64,000 bases of DNA, taken from contig JABTUN010000005.1 in NCBI GenBank assembly GCA_015075365.1, forward strand, positions 351,590-415,589, read 5' to 3'. Position 1 is the first letter of the stretch. Each line of letters starts with the position of its first letter. Below the pieces are notes generated by a model. The model did no database searches and had not been told where the DNA came from. It worked only from the letters and a program-made list of their open reading frames with translations. Position numbers and translations under genes: made by a program. This document shows positions 1 through 8,858 of the stretch, piece by piece. The stretch comes from Verrucomicrobiaceae bacterium. Lineage in GTDB: Bacteria > Verrucomicrobiota > Verrucomicrobiia > Verrucomicrobiales > Verrucomicrobiaceae.

Positions 1-3000
1 GAGCTTCTGCTGCTGAACAACACCGGTTTTCATCCCATCAGTGGAGAGTTCGCTAATCTGGCCCACGGAGCCACCGTGCCGCTGACCTTCAACAGCGTGA
101 ACTACGGCTTCGTAGCGAATTACTTCGGCGGAGACGGCAATGACCTGACGCTGGAGCGGGCGGGGACGAAACTGGCGGCGTTTGGGGCGAATGAGAGCGG
201 GCAGCTCGGCATCACGGGGGCGGCGACGCAGGCGAATGTGCCGACGCAGGTGGTTGGGACGGCTCCGATTTATCAGAAGACGATTCTTTCGATGAGAGCG
301 GGGCAGGCGCATTCGCTGGCGGTGGCCTCGGACGGCACGGTGGCGGCGTGGGGGAGCAATGCGAATGGTCAGCTTGGCAATGGCACGACGACGAGTGCCA
401 CGACGCCAGTGGCGGTGACGATGAGTGGTGTGCTGGCGGGCAAAAAAATCATCGCGGTGGCGGCCGGTGGTCAGCACAGTCTGGCGTTGTGCAGCGATGG
501 CACGCTGGCGGCGTGGGGTGACGGGAGTTTCGGCCAGATCGGTGACAATGGCGTGCTGGATCGCACTTCGCCGGTGCTTGTGAACACGAGCGGTGCATTG
601 AGCGGCAAACGCGTGATCGCCATCAGCGCGGGGGCGAATCACAGCGCGGCGCTGTGCAGCGATGGCACGGTGGTGTGCTGGGGCGGCAACACGAACGGCG
701 AGCTTGGGAATGGAAACAACACGCAGAGCAATGTGCCGGTGGCGGTGGCGACGAGTGGCGTGTTGCTGGGGCACACGGCCATAGCCATCGCGTGCGGTCA
801 AAATCACACGCTGGCGCTGCTGGCGGATGGGACGGTGGCGGCGTGGGGGCTGAATGCGAGCGGCCAGCTCGGCAACAACAGCACCACGCCGAGCAATGTG
901 CCGGCGCTGGTGAGCACGGCGGGCGTGCTGAATGGCAAAAGCGTCGTCGAGATCGCCGCCGGAGGTCAATCCGCCCTCGTGCGGTGCTCAGACGGTATTT
1001 TGGCCGCGTGGGGGCTGAATGATCGCGGCCAGCTCGGCGTGAACAGCGCGACGACGAGCTTCACCACGCCGCAGGCGGTGCTCACGAGCGGTGTTTTGAG
1101 TGGAAAAACGATCGTCAGCCTTCACATGAGCCAAAACCACGCTGGAGCTCTTTGCAGCGATGGCAGTCTCGCGATGTGGGGAGCCGGAAACAGCGGCCAA
1201 CTCGGCAACAACGCCGTTTCGGACAGTTTGGCGCCCGTTTTGGCGAACAACGCGATTTTGGGCAGTACGGACTTGTTCATTCAAACGGCCTCCGGAGGCA
1301 CTGCGGGCCACACTCTGGCCCTGATCGGCACGGCGGCGAATGAACCGAAGATCGTGGTGGAGCATGAAGGCGGCAGCTTATCCCACAACAGTCTGCCGCC
1401 GGTGAACTTCGGGAGCCTGGTGGCCGGGGCGTATCGCACGAAAGGTTTTGTGATTCGAAATGCGGGAACTCAGACCCTCGCCGGGATCAGCGCGGCGACG
1501 CTCGGGGCAGATGCAGGCATGTTTGTGATTCAGTCACAGCCACAAGCAACTCTGCCCCCCGGAGAGGCTGCGGAGGTGGTGCTGCGCTTCAATCCGCAGA
1601 GCATCGGTGGGCGCACAGCCAGCCTGCAAATCACCAGCAACGGCGTCCCCAGTCCATTCATCGTGAACTTGGAGGGGTCGGGCGATCCAGAGCTGAACAT
1701 CAACTGGCAAACGGGGCGTGAAGTGCCTGCGCAGGCCGCGGGATTCGATGCGAACGGCTACGAAGCGGTGCTGAGCCTCGGCTTTGACCCGCAACCTGGC
1801 GCGCGACTCATGATGCTGGAGAACACCGGGTTGAGTTTCATCGAGGGCATCTTCACGAACACCTTTTACGGTGTGCTGGTGCACGGGCAGCTCATTGACC
1901 TCAACCACGCCGGCAAGGACTACACCTTCGTGGTGAACTACTACGGAGGCGATGGCAATGACCTGGTGCTGGAGTGGGCGGGGAACAGGCTGGTGAGTTG
2001 GGGACTGAACTCGGGCGGTGCCCTGGGCAATGGCTCCAGCACGCCGACCTTCACGATGCTGCCCTCGGCGGTGAGCGTGACGACACCCCTGAGTGGCAAA
2101 ACGATTCTGTCTGCCGCCTGCGGTTTCAATCACAGCCTGGCTCTGTGCAGCGATGGGGTGGTGGCGGCCTGGGGCACGAACAGCGCAGGCCAACTGGGCA
2201 ATAACTCAACCACCTCCAGCAGCAGTCCCGTTGCGGTGAACCAAACAGGCGTTTTGTCCGGCAGGCAGGTGGTGGCGGTGGCCGCAGGCACGAACTTCAG
2301 CGTCGCGTTGTGCAGTGATGGACGCATCGCGACATGGGGCTCGGATGCGGACGGTCAGCTAGGCAACGACGCAGCCTTTTCCAACAGCTCTGTGCCTGTG
2401 CTCGTGGATGATTCCGGTGTGCTGGCCGGGAGAATGGTCACCTTCATTGCCGCAGGCGGCAGTCATGTGCTGGCGCTATGCTCTGACGGCACCCTGGTTG
2501 CCTGGGGATCGAGCAGTGGCATCGCAGGCGGCGGCCAACTCGGCAATGGCAGCGGCGCCCCTTTCAAGAGCGGCGTGCCAGTGGCGGTGAGCACCGCAGG
2601 TGTCCTGAGTGGAAAAACAATCGCCCGCATCGCGGCCGGAGTGACCCATAGCCTGGCGTGGTGCACGGATGGCACCTTTGCAGCCTGGGGAGAGAATCCA
2701 TACGGCATGCTGGGGAATGGCACGAATACCTCCAGTTCGGTGCCGGTGGTGACGACAGCCAGCGGCGAGCTGGCCGGGAGAACACCTGTGTTGCTCGGCG
2801 CAGGTGTGCATCACAGCATCATGCTGGGAACCGACGGGCTTTTGAGCGGCTGGGGTCGTAATGTCAATGCACAGCTTGGCGTGAGCACCGCCACGACATT
2901 CTATTACAGCCCCATCAACGTGCCTGTGACGAACGCATTCGGAGCCAATGTGATCGAGCAGCTCGTGCCGGGCCGCCTGCACCAGCTCGTATGCCTTTCT

Positions 3001-6000
3001 GACGGAACTATCGCCGCCTGGGGAGCCGGCTCCACCGGCCAGCTGGGTCATGGGGCATCACCGACGAGTTCCGTCACGCCTGTCTATGTCAGCCCCGGAG
3101 TGCTCACCGCTGGCGAGAGGTTTGCGCGTGCTTATTCTGGATCATCGGCACAGCATAACGTCGCGCTCGTCGCCAAACCTCTCACGCTCCCCGGCGGGCC
3201 GCCGATTGTCACCACAAATGCCGCCACCTCCGTGGATAAGACGATTGCCACGCTGAACGCGCTCGTGAACCCGAACAGCCTGGCCACCGATGCACGTTTC
3301 GAGTATGGACTCACCACCAGTTACGGCACGCAAACGGCGCTGCAAACCAACATCGGCAGCGGTGGGAGTGACGTGACGCTCACCCAGGCACTCACCGGGC
3401 TGCAACCCAACACGACCTATCATTACCGCGTCATCGCCACGAACAGCGGCGGCAGTGTGCAAGGCAATGATCTCACCTTCACCACGCTGCCGGACCCTCC
3501 GGTGGCTGTCACCACGGGTTCAAACAGCATCACCAACACCAGCGCCACGCTTGCCGGCACGGTGAATCCGAACACGCGCGCCACGACGATCTACTTCGAG
3601 TTCGGCACGGACACGCTCTACGGCAACACCACCGCGCCGCAGAACATCTCCGCGGGCAGCAGCAATGTGAACGTCATCGCGCCAATCAGCGGCCTCACGC
3701 TCGGCACGACGTATCATTTCCGCCTCGTGGCGCAAAGTGCCGCCGGAACGGCTTATGGGGATGACGTGGTCTTCACGACGACATCAATCTCCGCGCCAGG
3801 ACTGAGCCTTCTCACCCCCGATCCCATCACCACCACCGGAGCAACGCTGAAAGGCAACGTGAATCCGAACGGTGCCATCACCACCGCGTGGTTTGAGTAT
3901 GGTCTCACCACCACCTACACCGGTATCACGAGCGTGACCGGCTTCGGAGCGGTGACCTCTCCGCAGCCGGTGTCCCTGCCCGTCTCCTCGCTCACACCGG
4001 CGACGACCTATCACTACCGGCTCGTGGCGCAGAACAGCGCCGGAACCACGCAGGGCGCTGACGCCACCTTCACCACCCTGCCGCTGCCGCCGATTGTCGA
4101 AACACAGGCTGCTGCCGCGCTTAGCACGACGAGTGCGCGCCTGCACGGGCAGGTGAACGCGCAGAATGGCAGCGCGGTGGTCACCTTTGAGTGGGGCACA
4201 AACGGCACGGACTTCCCGAACGCGCTCACCGCCGCGCAGTCGCCCGTCACAGGTAATGCAAACACCCCGGTAAGCGTGGATATCACCAATCTGGCGCAAT
4301 TCACCACCTACCACTTCCGCGTTAAGGCCACCAGCAGTGGCGGCACGACGACGGGGAACGTTCTGACCTTCCAGCCTGCGGTCATCTCCGGCCTGGCGCA
4401 GCAGTTCCCGAATGAGCCACCGGCCTCCAATGGCAGCCTCACCGTCACGCTGGCTCCCACGGGGATTTTGAGCGGCTGGCGCTTCCTGGGCGAGCATCGC
4501 TGGCGTGCCAGCGGCGACACGGTGACCGGGCTGGTGCATGGTTCTCGGCTGATTGAGTTTCGTCCTGTGCCGGGCTATCTCCAGCCGGGTACGGACACGG
4601 TGAACGTCACCGCCAGCGGCCAGATGGCCGATTTTGAATACTATGCCACCCCCTCTTCAGGCACGGGGGGCATCCTCGTCGTGCTAAAGCCGGACACGCT
4701 GGCCCAGGCAGTCAACGAGGCGGAGCGCGGCCAGTGGCGGCTCCTGGGCGAAACCACCTGGCGCAACAGCGGCACCACCGTGTCTGCTCTCCCGGCAGGC
4801 AGCTACCTTGTCGAATGCAAGCCTGTCTCTGGTTACGCGACGCCGGTGCTGGTGAACATCGCCGTGAGCAGCGGTCAGACGGTGAATCCCGCCATCGTCT
4901 ATGCGGATGCCTTCAGCCCGACCGGCACGCCGCCGTCCGTGTTGAGCTTTGGCACTGTGTCCACGGATGCCACGAAGCCCTACGGCTATGTGGGCCAGAT
5001 CCGCAGCAACTCGGGTCTTGGCACTGGTTTCGCTGTGAAATCGCGTGTGGTCGCCACGGCGGCGCATGTGGTCTTTGATGAGGGCTCGCTTTCCGCTGTG
5101 CAGGGGCTGCAATGGCTGCTCCAGGAGGATGCGGGCGGGCATGAGCCGCTGCCGGTGACGCCGCGCGGGTACTATTTGATCGATGGTTACGCCACCCAGC
5201 GTGCGGCGGAGACGCCAGGCTCCTTCTCGCTGGCCTCACGGCAGAAAGACGTGGCCGCGCTGTACTTCATCAATGACACCGATGCCGCGCGCACGGGCTT
5301 CGCGGGCTTCCTGGCGAGCGATCTGACCAACAACGAGTTCCTTATCTCGAACGCGCAGAAAATGCTCGTCGGTTATCCGGTCGATGGCATTGCCGCTCTT
5401 GATCAAGGCCGCATGCATGCCACACCGGCTGCCAATTTGAGCTTCACGGGCTTCGCTTTCCCGAATGACCGCGTTTTCGCCACCTCTGGCATCCGCAGCA
5501 CAGGCGGGAACAGCGGCGGCCCGCTCTGCGTGCAGCACACGAACGGAAACTGGTATCCCGCCGCCATCTACCTCGGCGGAGCCACGCAGAGCATCGTGCG
5601 TGCGATCGACAGCCAGGTGATCCAGCTTTTCGACACTGCGCAGCAGAGCGGCATCGATGACCAGGGCTACACCGGCGGCGGCATCACGCACTCCGGATAC
5701 AATGGAACCACCACGACCAGCGTGGGCGCGGCGATCATCAACATCACCCCTGCCGGCTCCGGCTGGCGGCCTGCCGGCTCCACCAGATCCTGGACGATGA
5801 GTGGAAACGCCCGTGTCGGCCTCCCGGCTGGCGAGCTTTTCGTCGAGTTCATCCCTGTCAGCGGTTACCAGGTGCCCGCGAATCACAGCATCTTCGTGGT
5901 GGCAAACAGCACGGAGACATTCTCCATCACCTTCCAATCCAGCCAGACCCCGCAGGAAACCTGGCGGCAGACCTACTTTGGCACCACCGCCAACAGCGGC

Positions 6001-6318
6001 GATGCCGCCGACAGCCACGACTACGATCGCGACGGCTTCACCAACGCCCAAGAATATGCCGCAGGCACCAACCCGACGCTGAGCGGCGATTTCTTCAAAG
6101 CCGAGAACCCGCAGCGCAGCGGCAACACCTTCAGCGTGAGCACTGCCGGCAAAACAGGCCGCACCTACATCCTGGAGCGCAGCGCCACGATGACCAATGG
6201 GACATGGACCACGGTGGACACGGAGGGTCCCCTGGCCGTTGACCTGCCCGTGTCGCTGACCGATCCTTCGAGCCCCGCAGGCACGGCGTTCTACCGTATT
6301 CGTGTCACCGGGCCGTGA
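1..6318 (+). CDS. Giant secreted RCC1-repeat / Fn3-like / trypsin-like serine protease protein (5' end outside window)
   Basis: The frame is open from base 1, so the N-terminus lies upstream of the window; the GTG at 76 is internal. Window codons 1-55 repeat a module seen again near codons 590-660 (both end YFGGDGNDL or YYGGDGNDL). Two blocks of RCC1-type repeats (about 60-430 and 660-1030; recurring CSDGT, AAWG and GQLGN) predict two seven-bladed propellers. A choice-of-anchor-like Ig domain lies between them. Four Fn3-like domains follow (about 1050-1460; the TYHYRVIATNSGG type). A trypsin-like domain spans about 1640-1860, with His in ATAAHVV (about 1688), Asp in KDVAALY and Ser in GNSGGPL (about 1838). 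The C-terminus has a DYDRDGFTNAQEYAAGTNP calcium-binding-type repeat. It probably acts at the cell surface or outside the cell. Substrate is unknown; domain calls come from motifs only. Confidence 0.85.
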   Translation, partial: ELLLLNNTGFHPISGEFANLAHGATVPLTFNSVNYGFVANYFGGDGNDLTLERAGTKLAAFGANESGQLGITGAATQANVPTQVVGTAPIYQKTILSMRAGQAHSLAVASDGTVAAWGSNANGQLGNGTTTSATTPVAVTMSGVLAGKKIIAVAAGGQHSLALCSDGTLAAWGDGSFGQIGDNGVLDRTSPVLVNTSGALSGKRVIAISAGANHSAALCSDGTVVCWGGNTNGELGNGNNTQSNVPVAVATSGVLLGHTAIAIACGQNHTLALLADGTVAAWGLNASGQLGNNSTTPSNVPALVSTAGVLNGKSVVEIAAGGQSALVRCSDGILAAWGLNDRGQLGVNSATTSFTTPQAVLTSGVLSGKTIVSLHMSQNHAGALCSDGSLAMWGAGNSGQLGNNAVSDSLAPVLANNAILGSTDLFIQTASGGTAGHTLALIGTAANEPKIVVEHEGGSLSHNSLPPVNFGSLVAGAYRTKGFVIRNAGTQTLAGISAATLGADAGMFVIQSQPQATLPPGEAAEVVLRFNPQSIGGRTASLQITSNGVPSPFIVNLEGSGDPELNINWQTGREVPAQAAGFDANGYEAVLSLGFDPQPGARLMMLENTGLSFIEGIFTNTFYGVLVHGQLIDLNHAGKDYTFVVNYYGGDGNDLVLEWAGNRLVSWGLNSGGALGNGSSTPTFTMLPSAVSVTTPLSGKTILSAACGFNHSLALCSDGVVAAWGTNSAGQLGNNSTTSSSSPVAVNQTGVLSGRQVVAVAAGTNFSVALCSDGRIATWGSDADGQLGNDAAFSNSSVPVLVDDSGVLAGRMVTFIAAGGSHVLALCSDGTLVAWGSSSGIAGGGQLGNGSGAPFKSGVPVAVSTAGVLSGKTIARIAAGVTHSLAWCTDGTFAAWGENPYGMLGNGTNTSSSVPVVTTASGELAGRTPVLLGAGVHHSIMLGTDGLLSGWGRNVNAQLGVSTATTFYYSPINVPVTNAFGANVIEQLVPGRLHQLVCLSDGTIAAWGAGSTGQLGHGASPTSSVTPVYVSPGVLTAGERFARAYSGSSAQHNVALVAKPLTLPGGPPIVTTNAATSVDKTIATLNALVNPNSLATDARFEYGLTTSYGTQTALQTNIGSGGSDVTLTQALTGLQPNTTYHYRVIATNSGGSVQGNDLTFTTLPDPPVAVTTGSNSITNTSATLAGTVNPNTRATTIYFEFGTDTLYGNTTAPQNISAGSSNVNVIAPISGLTLGTTYHFRLVAQSAAGTAYGDDVVFTTTSISAPGLSLLTPDPITTTGATLKGNVNPNGAITTAWFEYGLTTTYTGITSVTGFGAVTSPQPVSLPVSSLTPATTYHYRLVAQNSAGTTQGADATFTTLPLPPIVETQAAAALSTTSARLHGQVNAQNGSAVVTFEWGTNGTDFPNALTAAQSPVTGNANTPVSVDITNLAQFTTYHFRVKATSSGGTTTGNVLTFQPAVISGLAQQFPNEPPASNGSLTVTLAPTGILSGWRFLGEHRWRASGDTVTGLVHGSRLIEFRPVPGYLQPGTDTVNVTASGQMADFEYYATPSSGTGGILVVLKPDTLAQAVNEAERGQWRLLGETTWRNSGTTVSALPAGSYLVECKPVSGYATPVLVNIAVSSGQTVNPAIVYADAFSPTGTPPSVLSFGTVSTDATKPYGYVGQIRSNSGLGTGFAVKSRVVATAAHVVFDEGSLSAVQGLQWLLQEDAGGHEPLPVTPRGYYLIDGYATQRAAETPGSFSLASRQKDVAALYFINDTDAARTGFAGFLASDLTNNEFLISNAQKMLVGYPVDGIAALDQGRMHATPAANLSFTGFAFPNDRVFATSGIRSTGGNSGGPLCVQHTNGNWYPAAIYLGGATQSIVRAIDSQVIQLFDTAQQSGIDDQGYTGGGITHSGYNGTTTTSVGAAIINITPAGSGWRPAGSTRSWTMSGNARVGLPAGELFVEFIPVSGYQVPANHSIFVVANSTETFSITFQSSQTPQETWRQTYFGTTANSGDAADSHDYDRDGFTNAQEYAAGTNPTLSGDFFKAENPQRSGNTFSVSTAGKTGRTYILERSATMTNGTWTTVDTEGPLAVDLPVSLTDPSSPAGTAFYRIRVTGP

Positions 6319-6408
6319 TCACCGCATCCGTCCGGTGAGTTTGCCGCGTAAAGAAGGAATAATCCCCTTGCCCCGCCGCCTCGCGTTTTCATACTCGCCG
6401 CAGCCCCC

Positions 6409-7800
6409 ATGTCCTCCACCTCGTATCTCCCCGGCAAAGAACCCCATCCCCGCGAACACCGCCTCATCTTCAAGAACGTCGATCGCGTCGGCTGGAATCC
6501 CTCCATCGAGTGTGCCATTGCCGACGGCGGCTACGAGATGCTCAAAAAGGCCCTCGGCATGGAGCGCGGTGCCATCACGAACGAGGTGAAGGCCAGCGGC
6601 CTGCGCGGCCGTGGCGGCGCGGGCTTCCCCACCGGCGTGAAGTGGGGCTTCATCCCGCCAACAAACACGAAGCCGGTCTATCTCATCTGCAACGCTGACG
6701 AATCCGAGCCCGGCACCTTCAAAGACCGCTACATCATCCATCAGGACCCGCACCAGCTCATCGAGGGCATGACGATCTCCTGCTACGCCGTCGGGGCCAA
6801 TCTCGCCTACATCTACATCCGCGAGGAATTCCCCGAAGGCGCCAAGATCCTCGAAAAAGCCATCGCGGAGGCCCACGCGAAGGGCTTCCTCGGCAAAAAC
6901 ATCCTCGGCAGCGGCTTCGACTGCGAAATCTACGTCCACCGCGGCGCAGGGGCCTACATCTGCGGCGAGGAGACCGGCCTCATCGAGTCCCTTGAAGGCA
7001 AGCGCCCCTACCCGCGCATCAAGCCGCCCTACTTCCCCGCCGCGCTCGGCCTCTACATGAGCCCGACCATCGTGAACAACGTCGAGTCCCTCTGCCATGT
7101 GAAACACATCCTGCAGATGGGCGGCGCGGAATACGCCAAGCTCGGCACCCCAAACAACACCGGCACCCGCATCCTCTGCGTCTCCGGCGACGTGCAAAAG
7201 CCCGGCTACTACGAAGTGCAGGTCGGCAAAGTCACCATGGGCGAGGTCATCAACGACCTCTGCGGCGGCTTGAAGCCCGGCCGCAAACTCAAAGCCATTA
7301 TCCCCGGCGGTTCCTCCGCCAAGGTGCTGCGTGCCGACGAGACGTTTAAGCTCAAAGACGGCCGCGAGCTCACCATCTGGGACATCCCCATGGACTTCGA
7401 CACCATGGCCGCCTGCGGCACCATGGCTGGCTCCGGCGGTGTCATCATCATGGACGACAGCCGCAGCATGAGCTGGGTCATCAACAACCTGAACAACTTC
7501 TACGCCCACGAGAGCTGCGGCCAGTGCACCCCCTGCCGCGAAGGCAGCCTGTGGATGAAAAAGATCAGCGACCGCATCGTCTCCGGCAACGCCAGCCCCG
7601 ACGACGTGGACACCTTGGAGCAGGTCGCCGTGCAAATCGACGGCCGCACCATCTGCGCCTTCGGCGAAGCCTCCGCCTGGCCCACGCAGTCCTTCGTCCG
7701 CAAATTCCGCGACGAACTCAAAGCCGACTGCAAAGCGGACCTCGCCGGCAAGATCGTGAACAGCGAGGGCAAGGTGGCAGCAGCGAGCGTGAGCGCGTAA
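6409..7800 (+). CDS. nuoF: NADH-quinone oxidoreductase subunit F (complex I flavoprotein)
   Basis: The 463-aa product has the full NuoF signature: FMN-site glycine loop GRGGAGFPTGVKWGF (about 67-81), the NADH/FMN motif GAGAYICGEETGLIESLEG (about 182-200), and the N3 4Fe-4S ligands in ESCGQCTPCREG (about 367-378) plus the distal Cys in RTICAFGEA (about 415). In complex I this subunit takes electrons from NADH through FMN at the cytoplasmic arm. The family usually has ETALLESLEG, and here it reads ETGLIESLEG. No nuoE, nuoG or other complex I gene is adjacent: the upstream gene is the RCC1 protein and downstream is decayed DNA. It is therefore a solo gene, either displaced from the operon or a soluble NuoF/HoxF-type diaphorase. 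The length is normal and no lesion is visible. Confidence 0.96.
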   Translation: MSSTSYLPGKEPHPREHRLIFKNVDRVGWNPSIECAIADGGYEMLKKALGMERGAITNEVKASGLRGRGGAGFPTGVKWGFIPPTNTKPVYLICNADESEPGTFKDRYIIHQDPHQLIEGMTISCYAVGANLAYIYIREEFPEGAKILEKAIAEAHAKGFLGKNILGSGFDCEIYVHRGAGAYICGEETGLIESLEGKRPYPRIKPPYFPAALGLYMSPTIVNNVESLCHVKHILQMGGAEYAKLGTPNNTGTRILCVSGDVQKPGYYEVQVGKVTMGEVINDLCGGLKPGRKLKAIIPGGSSAKVLRADETFKLKDGRELTIWDIPMDFDTMAACGTMAGSGGVIIMDDSRSMSWVINNLNNFYAHESCGQCTPCREGSLWMKKISDRIVSGNASPDDVDTLEQVAVQIDGRTICAFGEASAWPTQSFVRKFRDELKADCKADLAGKIVNSEGKVAAASVSA

Positions 7801-8207
7801 TCCAGGCGCTGAGTTCATGACTCTGCCGCCCCTCCAAGTCCGCTTGGATCGCATCAGAATGGCTCTAGGTGTGCAGTTCATCACGACTTGTGAGGTCGAT
7901 GTCGGATTTAACAGGCTGCTGAACAATGCCCTCACCGGCCACTTGCCGGTGCTACAACAGCTCGAGCACCTGCGCTGTAGATCGGGGCAGTGACCCGGTC
8001 CGCAGCTCTTGCGGTGTTCTTCATCAGCCTGTTAAAACCGCTCTCGTGATGCATCAGGTGGCAGTTCAGCACAGGGCGTCGAGGGCGAGCGTTTGGAAGG
8101 CGGCGTTGAAGAACAGGCTGTGCCGGTCTGTGGGATCGATGATCTGCTCCGCGCCCAGCCATGAGCTCCGAGATCATGTGATGCTGTCAGGCAGCAACCA
8201 AGTTTCT
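7801..8207. other. Gene-poor stretch after nuoF with short protein-like fragments
   Basis: No intact gene is visible in these 407 bases. On the minus strand 8066-8173 is open and reads EQIIDPTDRHSLFFNAAF near its end, which looks like a protein C-terminus, but I cannot assign it. No REP hairpin, tRNA or terminator was seen. With the two remnants just to the right, this looks like a zone of decayed genes. Confidence 0.4.
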
Positions 8208-8382
8208 CTAAGCTTTAGTGCGTCCAAGCCGTGCTTTGACATCATTCAGTGAGACGTTTGCACTTTTTGCCTTCACTCGCCTTGGCCTTGCGCAAAATCC
8301 GCAGGCAGGCGGCGTCCTCGAACTCCTCCTGGATGGCAAGGTAGTCGGCATACGGAATCACGGCAAATTGAGTTTTGCCGCT
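8208..8382 (-). pseudogene. Remnant of a Phd/YefM-like antitoxin
   Basis: Read on the minus strand from about 8382, one frame gives SGKTQFAVIPYADYLAIQEE followed by FEDAACLRILRKAKASEGKK. A second frame then gives VSLNDVKARLGRTKA and a stop at 8208-8210. Joined, this has the layout of a prevent-host-death antitoxin C-terminal half: the strand AVIPYxDY, a helix with LRxLRxAKA, and a final SLxDVKARLG motif. A frameshift lies in the short A-rich tract of the KK codons. A stop just upstream removes the N-terminus. No intact toxin gene is next to it. The family assignment is by eye. Confidence 0.5.
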
Positions 8383-8481
8383 CTGGTGGAGGCATTGAGC
8401 GCGGAGTCAAATCATATCGAAGAATACAAAAGGCGGCTGGCACTCCCAGCCGCCTTTCGAGAGCGCTTTGCTCGGTTGCCC

Positions 8482-8858
8482 TCAAAAGCGGAGCACGACC
8501 TTCCCAACGTCCAGCATCACGTGCCATCCGGCAGCGTCCTTTGGAATTCCTTGGGCACCATGTAATAGCGTGACCTCTTGTCGGCCCGAAACACAAACTT
8601 TCGGACACCTCCGGCATTCGGACATGAACGGGCCGATCTGCTTGGGCGGGAAGTTGATCAAGGCGACGACCAGCCGACCGGCAAGCTCATCGGGGCGGTA
8701 GAACGCGGTGATTTGCGCACTGGACTTCCGCAGGCCGACTTCCGGCCCAAATCGATGTGGAGAATGAACACAGGCTTCCGCGCCTCCGGAAAACCCCGTG
8801 CCTCGACGATGCGTCCGACGCGTAGCTCCACTTTGAGAAAATCGTCGAAGGTGATCAT
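8482..8858 (-). pseudogene. csaA: Frameshifted CsaA-like tRNA-binding-domain protein
   Basis: Starting at the ATG at 8858, the first 38 codons match the CsaA/EMAPII OB-fold (MITFDDFLKVELRVGRIVEA, then PEARKP and ILHIDLG). At about 8745 the frame must shift by one base to continue with PEVGLRKSSAQITAFYRPDE, LAGRLVVALINFPPKQIGPF and MSE, the conserved rest of the domain. The lesion is in the run TTGGGCCGGAAG, which looks one C short. The restored frame runs to a stop at 8482-8484, about 125 aa against about 110 usual, and the last 40 residues do not resemble CsaA, so a second lesion is possible. The start overlaps the stop of the upstream gene as ATGA. CsaA proteins are small dimeric tRNA-binding or chaperone-like proteins. 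This is either a real pseudogene or a one-base sequencing error. Confidence 0.75.

Noticed and set aside
6319..7935. 538-codon minus-strand frame over nuoF
   Set aside because: Shadow of nuoF; no family motif and strong Ala/Gly/Val bias typical of antisense frames in GC-rich DNA.
8218..8565. Plus-strand ORF of 115 codons
   Set aside because: It is antisense to the antitoxin remnant and the csaA tail, whose minus-strand frames make better protein sense.
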